A DNA stretch of 18,512 nt from JBIQLO01 sp044464175 (lineage in GTDB: Bacteria; Planctomycetota; Phycisphaerae; Tepidisphaerales; Tepidisphaeraceae), in NCBI GenBank assembly GCA_044464175.1, contig JBIQLO010000066.1, positions 1-18,512 on the forward strand, read 5' to 3'. The notes beneath the pieces are model-generated. The model did not search any database. It was not told the DNA's origin and was given only the letters and a program-made list of their open reading frames with translations. How positions within the stretch are numbered: position 1 is the stretch's first letter; each line of letters begins with the position of its first letter. Positions 12,570 through 18,512 of this stretch are shown here, piece after piece. The translations under genes were made by a program, and so were the position numbers.

Positions 12570-12608
12570 GATCGTCCTTTCGCGCCGGACGACCGGATGG
12601 GCCGCTCG

Positions 12609-13358
12609 TCAGGCGCCGCTGGGCTGGCCGGCGATGGTGGCGACCTCGCCGGCCTCCATCAGTTGCTTGAAGCGCCGCAGGTCCTCCTGGACCTGCTGAT
12701 CGGGCGCCTGGCCGAAGAGCCGTGCAAACGCCGCGCCAACGCGTCCGGCCGGGGGGATATAGTCCAGGACGACCCGGACCTCGGTGCCGTGATTTTCCGT
12801 CCCGGCGAAGGTGACGGAGCCGGCGTTGTCCACCTGGGCGTCGGCCAGCGAGCGCCAGGCGATCAGGCGGTCGGGCTCATCATTGATGATCTCCGCCTCC
12901 CATTCCACGTGCATGCCGGCCGGTCCCCTCGCCGTCCAGTGGGAGCGCTTCTCATCCACCACCCGCACCGATTCCAGGTGTTTCATGAAGCGAGGCAGGT
13001 GAGCCAGGTTCTTCCAGTAGGCGTAAAGCTCGGCGGCCGGGCGGTTGATGGTGATGGCCTGTTCCACGTGGATGCTGCGGTTGAAGTATTCCTCCGGCGC
13101 AGCGCCGCTGCCCGGCTCGGCCGGTCCGCGCCGGGCGGTGTTCATGCCCAGGGTTGTATACAAAGGACAGTGGCCGCTCATGCCCCGATAGAGCATGCCC
13201 CCCCCGATCGCCGCCGCCAGCAGGCCGGGAAAGCTGCGTCGTCGCAGGCCCATCTTGACCAGCGCCGCCCCGCCGATCAGCGACCCGAACCGCTCCCCCA
13301 TCCCCACGTTCACCGATTGCCCGCCACAGGCGCGGGATGAATTCTTTGTTGCCATCAT
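12609..13358 (-). CDS. SRPBCC (START-like) family protein with N-terminal DUF2892-like membrane segment
   Basis: The 249-residue protein has two parts. Residues about 15-80 resemble the DUF2892/YgaP-type inner-membrane segment: NVGMGERFGSLIGG, a GLRRRSFPGLLAAAIGGGMLY hydrophobic hairpin (split here by arginines), and GHCPLYTTLGMNTA. Residues about 95-240 form an SRPBCC ligand-binding domain of the polyketide-cyclase/dehydrase type: the first strand VEQAITINRPAAELYAYW, LPRFMKHLESV, a WEAEIINDEPDRLIAWRS pair of strands, and the C-terminal helix QVQEDLRRFKQLMEAGE. The family binds hydrophobic ligands; the ligand is unknown. ATG 13358 or the adjacent ATG 13355 is the start. It is the first gene before the dehydrogenase. 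Confidence 0.88.
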   Translation of the reverse strand: MMATKNSSRACGGQSVNVGMGERFGSLIGGAALVKMGLRRRSFPGLLAAAIGGGMLYRGMSGHCPLYTTLGMNTARRGPAEPGSGAAPEEYFNRSIHVEQAITINRPAAELYAYWKNLAHLPRFMKHLESVRVVDEKRSHWTARGPAGMHVEWEAEIINDEPDRLIAWRSLADAQVDNAGSVTFAGTENHGTEVRVVLDYIPPAGRVGAAFARLFGQAPDQQVQEDLRRFKQLMEAGEVATIAGQPSGA

Positions 13359-13399
13359 AGGCGCATCCTATCGGGCCCAACCGCCTGGCGGGAACGGCG

Positions 13400-13426
13400 A
13401 AAATCAGGCCGGCGAGGGGCCCGGCC
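13400..13426 (-). terminator. possible weak intrinsic terminator after the 1476-residue gene
   Basis: On the minus strand a 6-bp GC stem, GGCCGG/CCGGCC (13426-13421 with 13412-13407), encloses an 8-nt loop and is followed by TGATTTTC. The T-run has only four bases, so termination would be partial. It lies 8 bp after the stop codon of the large gene. Confidence 0.35.
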
Positions 13427-13433
13427 CATGAGG

Positions 13434-16400
13434 CTACGGCACTTTCGCGCCGCATTTGGGGCAGAACTTCGCCCCCGGCGGCAGGGGGGCGCCGCATTGG
13501 GTGCAGAAGCGCGCGGCCGGGGGGGCGGGGGCCGGCGGCGCGGCCGATGGAGCGCCAGCGGCCGGAGGAGGCGGTGCGACAACTGCGCCGGGCGCGCCGC
13601 CGGCATTGTCGCCGTTGAACAGGACCGTGGTGCTCTTGTCCGTGTTGATCCAGAAGTCGGAACCGAACGTCTTTCCGGCGAACTGCGTCACGAAGCGGTA
13701 TTCCCCCTCCGGCAGCGACAGCGACTTGCCAAACGGCCCGGCCGCTACCTGTTTGCCGGCCGGATCGAGGACCGCAAAGTCCCGGGGTGTTCCCAGAACG
13801 GCGGAGCGGACATCTTCTTCCAGCGCCCGCGCCTCGGCCGCCGGCCAGTAGGCGCCCTGCGCCGCCTGGGTCATGGCGGCCAGCTGCCGACTCCAGTCTT
13901 CCCGGTTGATATTGAATCCGACAATCTGCAGGCGCACGTTCTTCAACTGCGCAAATTCGGCCGCCGCCTTCACCGGGTCCTGCCGCGGCAGCGTATCCTC
14001 CCCGCCGTCGGTCAGCAGCAGCACCGTCACCGGCTCCCTGGCATCCACGCCGGCCAGGTCGCTCCGGGCCTGGCGCAGGCTCAGCGCCAGCGGGGTCTTG
14101 CCGCGCGCCCGCAGCGACTTGAGCCGGGCCAGGAAGGCGGCCTTGTCCAGCGTGCCCATCGGGATCTCAAGCACCGAGTCGGCGTCGGCCTCCTTCTCGA
14201 TCGCCCGCTTGCGGCTTCCATACACCCGCAGCGCCACCTGGGCCGAGTCGGGCAACTCCTTGATGATGGACGCCACCGCCTCCCGGGCGATGTCGAACTT
14301 GTTCTTGCCTTCCATCGCATCGAGCATCGAGCCGGAGGCGTCCAGGATGATGTAGAGTCTCCGGGTGGTGGCGATGACGCCCGTCTGGAGCGTGCCGTTG
14401 CCGCCGCGCTTGAGCTCCATGTGCATCGACGGCGTGGCGCGGGTCAGGAACAGCAGGGCGAAGCTGGTCGCCAGGCGCGGATCGCTCTCCTGCCCCTGGC
14501 CGATCCAGCTTCCATCGTCCTTTTGCCCGCTGACGAGGTGCTGGGCTCCCAGGGGATACCATTCGTGCCTGCCGATGAACTCCGTGTTGAGGATGCGCCC
14601 CACGCGCTCGACGGAATAGAGGTAATAATAATTCCAGCTTCCGCTGGAGGGGTTTTCCCGAACGGAAAAATGCCGGTCCAGCCATGCCAGCCCCTGCTCG
14701 ATCTGCGGATCGATCTCCGGGTTCTTCTCCCCCAGCGCGTTGCGGCACAGGGCAATGGCGCAGATCCCGGCCGTGGTCATCGACCCGTACGCCCGCCCGC
14801 CGCCGTTGTAGCCCCATCCCCCCTCATCGCTCTGCCCCTTGCGCTGGGCCGCCAGGGCGCGCTTCCAGGTCTCCGGCGGCAACTTGATGCCGCCCCGCAT
14901 CGCCGAGGCGAGCCCCAGAAGGGCGTACTGGGTGTTGGAGTTGTCCCCATCGCCCCCCTTGTCCCACGGCGTCAGGCGCGTCCAGGCTTCGATCACCGCC
15001 CCTTTGTCGTTCAGCGGCGTGCCGCCATTGACCTGCAGCGCCTTGCCCTGGTTGGGGTCGGCAAAAATGTCGGCGTCGACCGTCACGTCGTAGTTCCAGG
15101 TTCCCCCGGTTCCCTGCGCCTCGACCAGATACCGCGCCGCCCGGCGCAGCTGCGGCAAAAACGTGGTGTCGCCGTAGCCGTCAATCGTCATGCAGAGCAA
15201 TCCGGCCCGATAGGTCTGGCTCCCGCCGATCGCCTCCGGCCGCACGCCGCCCAGGTAGGATCGCAGCGCGGCGTTGAAATCCGGATACTTCTTCTGCGCC
15301 CCGGCATGGATCAGCGCCAGCATGGCCAGGCTGTGCTCGGCATCATCCCCCAGGTGATCCCGCTTCGTCTTCAGATCGTGGGTCTTGATGTAGTTCCAGA
15401 GAAAATCGGCTCCTCGATCGATCGCATGGTTCACCTGCTCGGGCGTCAGGCCCACCCCGGCCAGCCCCCTGGGCTGCAGGTCCGGATGCACCGGCACCGT
15501 GGGCAGGGCCGGTGCGGCGGGCTTGGCCGCGGGTTTGGCCGGGGCCGGCGGCGCGGGGGGCGCTTTCGCCTCGGCCGGCGGCGGTGGGGGGGCGGGCGGG
15601 GTTTGTCCCGCGGTCGCCTGCGCCGCGGGGGCAGGTTTGGCTTCCAGCGCGGGCAAGTCCAGCACCTTCGCCAGGCTCACCCCGCCATACGCCAGCCGCG
15701 GCCTGGTCTGATCCGCGCCGATCCGATACGCCACCTCAAATTCCCGCATCTGCCCGGCCGGTATCCAGAGCGGGTCCACCGGCCGGTGGGGCAGCTGGTC
15801 GGTCACCTTGTCCGGGGGCGTCTGCGACCCGTTCTCGGCCGCATACTTCAATTGCGCCCTGGGCTGGAAAAAGTCATCCCGCGTGCCGGTGTTCTTCACG
15901 CGCATGCTGAGCGTCAAAAAAGTTTGCCCCGCGCCCGCCTTTTGCCCCGCCACCTCCGCCGTCCGCCTCTGCGAGATCACCGCCACATCAAACACATCAT
16001 CCTTCAACGTCGCGATCGGCTTCTCGGAAGCCCCCGGAGCGGCCGGCGCATGCCCCTCCAGCACAAAGCGCAGCGGCTTGGGATGCACGATCTTTCCATC
16101 CGGCAGCTTCGCGTTGGGAAACCCGCACAGCAGTTCAAGGGAGGTCGTCTGGGCCGGCACCAGGAACGCCAGTTGGCCGCCCGTCATCAGATCGGGCAGG
16201 AATCGCGGCAGGGGGGGCAGGCCGCTCTCCTCCAGCGGTCCGTACGCATAGCGCCCATCCGCCACCACCTGCTGGTATCGCCGTGAATCTTTCCAGTCCG
16301 CCACCGTTCCGATGGCGATCATCTGCCCCGGTTTGGCCTTGGGATCGTAAGCCGTTGCATCCCCCATCGTCGTGAACAGGCTTCGGGCCCGCAGGTCAAA

Positions 16401-17864
16401 GCTCACGTACGCCATTCCGGCCGGAGCGGTCCGCCCGTTCCACTTGTCACTCTTGCGAAATTGATAGACCCCCATCTCCACCAGGTCGTTTTTCTGGGTC
16501 GGATGATCCGGTTTGGGCGCTTCCAGCGCCACCGGCTGCCCCTGCGGAATCACCAGCGGCAGCGTGATCGCCCCGTGAGCAAAATCGTAGAAGCGCAGCA
16601 CCAGCCGCCTGGGCGTCGACTCCGCCGGCACCTCAAAGACCACCCGGCCGTCGGCCCTGGCCCCCATCTCCGGCAGGTTCAACTCGCCCCAGCCCAGCAA
16701 GCCCGCCCCCGCCGTGGTCCCGGTCGCCGGCAGAATCCGCACCCCGTCGGCAACGCAATAGAGATGATCCGACAGCTTGCCGATGCGATAGACGACCGGC
16801 ACCTTCTGATCCCGCACGATTTGAGGCGTCAGGATGTTTCGCCAATGGGTGTCCACCACCAGCAGCCGCTTGCCGGCCCGCGCTTTGAGCCCGCCGTAAT
16901 CCTCCAGCAGCGACACACTCGACACCGACAGGACCGCCGCCCGGTTCCGCCCCTCGATCAGCGTGGGATTGATCTTTCCCGGCGCCAGCGCCGTCAGCGC
17001 GCCGGAGGTCTTCTCCGGTGGCTTCACACCCCCCAGCGGCGCCGGGGCCAATCCAAATTGCTTCTCCGCCGCCGTAAAGGGGGCGCTGGGCGACTGGGGC
17101 GGCTCCAACGCCACCACCTTGCCGCTGCCGCCCGACCGCACGATCCCCATCGCCTCGCCCCCGGCCGGGGCGCGAGACAGCTTGCTCTGCCCCGGCACTT
17201 CAATCCCCCCGCCCCCGCGCCCGCTGACAATCACCGCGCTGATTTTCGGATACGCCTTGATCCAGCGCGCCGCCTCCGCCAGGGGCGCATCGGCCAGCAC
17301 GATGATCGTATCCCCCGCCCGCTCGGCCTCGGGCATCACCCGCTTCAGCGCTTCCTCCGGCGGGGCAAACTGGAGCCCGGCCACCACCCCGCTGTCCGGC
17401 AGCATCATCGACGCCGATTGATCGGCGATTCCGATGAAGACGGTCTTGTGTCCCCCGCGCTCCACGACCGCCATCGGCCGCCACGGCGTGGTTTGCCCCG
17501 GGGGCAGTTGGAAACTGGCCGAAATGAATTTAGCCTTGGATTTTCCTATCGCCCCGGCCAGCGCGGCCGCCTCTCCGCGCAGGTCCCGGTGCGCCAGGTT
17601 GACCACATCGAACCCCGCCGCATCGACCATCGCCACATCGACCGCGAGGCGCTGATCGCCCGCCGCCGCCCCGCCCACCAGCGCGCCCCCCGTGACCGCC
17701 AGCATCGCATCGGCCGAGCCGCCCGCCTTGATCAGCCCCTCACGCCCCAGTTTTGCCGCGGTCTGATCCCGCAAATCGGAAAAACTCAAAACCGTCGGCG
17801 CGGCGGGCGCCGCTCCATACGCCGGCAGCAGGAGAATCGAAAGCAGTAGAAGTCGCAGCTTCAT
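13434..17864 (-). CDS. large exported multidomain protein: 5'-nucleotidase-like, beta domains, squalene-cyclase-like toroid, vWA, zinc ribbon
   Basis: 1476 residues. Residues 1-20 are a Sec signal peptide (MKLRLLLLSILLLPAYG) without a lipobox. Residues 25-250 resemble a metallophosphoesterase/5'-nucleotidase domain with lost metal ligands (NLAHRDL near 88-94, AVIVSGRG near 207-214). Three beta-rich domains follow (about 305-450, 460-600, 620-735), then a Pro/Ala linker (735-790). Residues 795-1150 form a prenyltransferase/squalene-cyclase-like alpha/alpha toroid with repeats such as QTYRAGLLCMTIDGYG, SNTQYALLGLASA and DEGGWGYNGGG. Residues 1170-1355 are a vWA domain with an intact MIDAS: DASGS near 1174, GKTP near 1256, TDGGED near 1284. 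A PEGA-like beta domain (1360-1415), a second Pro/Ala linker, and a zinc ribbon follow (Cys1454, Cys1457, Cys1468, Cys1471). Function unknown; toroid-vWA fusions are typical of planctomycetes. The start MKLR follows AAAGGA at long spacing; an ATG at 17900 is a less likely alternative. Confidence 0.88.
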   Translation of the reverse strand: MKLRLLLLSILLLPAYGAAPAAPTVLSFSDLRDQTAAKLGREGLIKAGGSADAMLAVTGGALVGGAAAGDQRLAVDVAMVDAAGFDVVNLAHRDLRGEAAALAGAIGKSKAKFISASFQLPPGQTTPWRPMAVVERGGHKTVFIGIADQSASMMLPDSGVVAGLQFAPPEEALKRVMPEAERAGDTIIVLADAPLAEAARWIKAYPKISAVIVSGRGGGGIEVPGQSKLSRAPAGGEAMGIVRSGGSGKVVALEPPQSPSAPFTAAEKQFGLAPAPLGGVKPPEKTSGALTALAPGKINPTLIEGRNRAAVLSVSSVSLLEDYGGLKARAGKRLLVVDTHWRNILTPQIVRDQKVPVVYRIGKLSDHLYCVADGVRILPATGTTAGAGLLGWGELNLPEMGARADGRVVFEVPAESTPRRLVLRFYDFAHGAITLPLVIPQGQPVALEAPKPDHPTQKNDLVEMGVYQFRKSDKWNGRTAPAGMAYVSFDLRARSLFTTMGDATAYDPKAKPGQMIAIGTVADWKDSRRYQQVVADGRYAYGPLEESGLPPLPRFLPDLMTGGQLAFLVPAQTTSLELLCGFPNAKLPDGKIVHPKPLRFVLEGHAPAAPGASEKPIATLKDDVFDVAVISQRRTAEVAGQKAGAGQTFLTLSMRVKNTGTRDDFFQPRAQLKYAAENGSQTPPDKVTDQLPHRPVDPLWIPAGQMREFEVAYRIGADQTRPRLAYGGVSLAKVLDLPALEAKPAPAAQATAGQTPPAPPPPPAEAKAPPAPPAPAKPAAKPAAPALPTVPVHPDLQPRGLAGVGLTPEQVNHAIDRGADFLWNYIKTHDLKTKRDHLGDDAEHSLAMLALIHAGAQKKYPDFNAALRSYLGGVRPEAIGGSQTYRAGLLCMTIDGYGDTTFLPQLRRAARYLVEAQGTGGTWNYDVTVDADIFADPNQGKALQVNGGTPLNDKGAVIEAWTRLTPWDKGGDGDNSNTQYALLGLASAMRGGIKLPPETWKRALAAQRKGQSDEGGWGYNGGGRAYGSMTTAGICAIALCRNALGEKNPEIDPQIEQGLAWLDRHFSVRENPSSGSWNYYYLYSVERVGRILNTEFIGRHEWYPLGAQHLVSGQKDDGSWIGQGQESDPRLATSFALLFLTRATPSMHMELKRGGNGTLQTGVIATTRRLYIILDASGSMLDAMEGKNKFDIAREAVASIIKELPDSAQVALRVYGSRKRAIEKEADADSVLEIPMGTLDKAAFLARLKSLRARGKTPLALSLRQARSDLAGVDAREPVTVLLLTDGGEDTLPRQDPVKAAAEFAQLKNVRLQIVGFNINREDWSRQLAAMTQAAQGAYWPAAEARALEEDVRSAVLGTPRDFAVLDPAGKQVAAGPFGKSLSLPEGEYRFVTQFAGKTFGSDFWINTDKSTTVLFNGDNAGGAPGAVVAPPPPAAGAPSAAPPAPAPPAARFCTQCGAPLPPGAKFCPKCGAKVP

Positions 17865-17910
17865 GTCAGCCCGGTATCCTTTCCCTTCATCGCCGCCCAT
17901 TCCGCCCCGG

Positions 17911-18512
17911 TCACAACTGCGAGAGATCCCAGGCTCCGCCCAGAATGTCGCCGCAGGCCGCCAGCCCGCCCCCCACGCCAAAGATATCCTGCACGTTTCC
18001 GACCGCGCCGATGTAGTTCCCAGGATTGTCGGCCCCGGTGACGCAGGCCATCCACGCCACCGCGCCGCCGGTGCTCGCGCCGCCGGTGATGAAGGAATTG
18101 GCGAACGAAAGCATGCATTTGAGGTTGCTCAAATTCATCTTGAGCGTCTGGAGGTACTCCATCGCGGCCTGCCCCTCGCCCCCGTCGCCGCGGCCGAGGG
18201 TTGCCCCCGTGGCGGGATCGATGTGCCACCAGGCGGTGGGGGCCTGCGAACCGGGGAACAGCAGCTTGCCCCCCTCATCGTTGCGTTGCAGCGCCCATTG
18301 CACCAGCGCCGGTGGCTTCACCTTCACCTTAGCCGCATCGGCCGCCACCAGCATTCCCTTCTCGCCGCCGGCCCGTGCCCCCTCCGACGCCGCAAACGCC
18401 CCGCGCGTGCCGGCGCCCGGATCGATCTTCCGCAGCAGCACCGATTCCAGCACTGTCGCCCCCACGCCATTGTAAATATTCCCCCGCACGGCCGCCGCCA
18501 CGCCCGAGGCCG
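17911..18512 (-). CDS. hypothetical protein, C-terminal part (5' truncated by window)
   Basis: The frame is open to the right edge, so the 200 visible residues are probably the C-terminal end of a longer protein; a GTG at 18501 is the first possible internal start but has no support. No family recognised. The visible part has a Gly/Ala-rich beginning (RGNIYNGVGATVLES), a segment with WWHIDPATGATLGRG, and an amphipathic helix with AMEYLQTLKMNLSNLKCML. It then has a Gly-rich tail with two further cysteines (GGAVAWMACVTG and GGGLAACGDILGG). The small-residue-rich composition suggests a surface or secreted protein, which is inference. It is 46 bp upstream of the 1476-residue gene on the same strand, so the two are probably cotranscribed. 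Confidence 0.7.
   Translation of the reverse strand, partial: ASGVAAAVRGNIYNGVGATVLESVLLRKIDPGAGTRGAFAASEGARAGGEKGMLVAADAAKVKVKPPALVQWALQRNDEGGKLLFPGSQAPTAWWHIDPATGATLGRGDGGEGQAAMEYLQTLKMNLSNLKCMLSFANSFITGGASTGGAVAWMACVTGADNPGNYIGAVGNVQDIFGVGGGLAACGDILGGAWDLSQL

Noticed and set aside
11364..13340. A 658-residue plus-strand open frame antisense to the dehydrogenase and SRPBCC genes
   Set aside because: Low-complexity His/Gly/Arg-rich translation opposite two well-supported genes; explained by codon bias.
13428..16286. A 952-residue plus-strand open frame antisense to the large exported protein
   Set aside because: Arg/Gly/His-rich translation with no domain; the minus strand has a signal peptide, toroid repeats and an intact MIDAS.

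Overview
The window is about 18.5 kb of GC-rich chromosomal DNA with mostly housekeeping and metabolic genes. The best guess for the host is a planctomycete, perhaps a Phycisphaerae-like lineage. This is inference from three features: a fused AroD-AroE enzyme, a large exported protein joining a squalene-cyclase-like alpha/alpha toroid to a von Willebrand A domain, and an Lgt with a large hydrophilic insertion. There is no rRNA or other direct taxonomic marker.

Layout. Bases 1-450 hold the C-terminal end of a CocE/NonD-type serine hydrolase. Bases 536-4273 are a compact plus-strand molybdenum cofactor cluster: moaA, a carboxymuconolactone-decarboxylase-like gene, moaD, moaE, moeA, moaC. MoaA and MoaC make cyclic pyranopterin monophosphate, MoaD/MoaE insert the dithiolene sulfurs, and MoeA inserts molybdate; no moaB/mog is present here. 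Bases 4282-5342 look different: lower GC, an unrecognised minus-strand gene, and a gene-free stretch of about 450 bp full of dyad symmetries, including a nested palindromic repeat. Bases 5343-6852 hold an unrecognised plus-strand gene converging on, and overlapping, a site-2-protease-like M50 membrane peptidase, whose start codon lies 11 nt downstream of a tRNA-Leu(UAA).

Bases 6967-8850 run rightward: panD (beta-alanine for pantothenate/CoA), lgt (lipoprotein maturation) and a small membrane protein with an HExxH motif. From 8865 to the right end every supported gene is on the minus strand. Reading in transcription order from the right edge: the 3' end of an unknown gene; a 1476-residue exported multidomain protein; an SRPBCC (START-like) protein; a zinc-dependent alcohol/formaldehyde-type dehydrogenase; dapA; and aroDE. 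The last two serve lysine/diaminopimelate and aromatic amino acid synthesis.

The most unusual items are the 1476-residue protein (signal peptide, probable degenerate 5'-nucleotidase-like domain, three beta-rich domains, toroid, vWA, C-terminal four-cysteine zinc ribbon) and the palindromic element at 5098-5228. I see no CRISPR array, transposase, phage gene or recognisable defence system.
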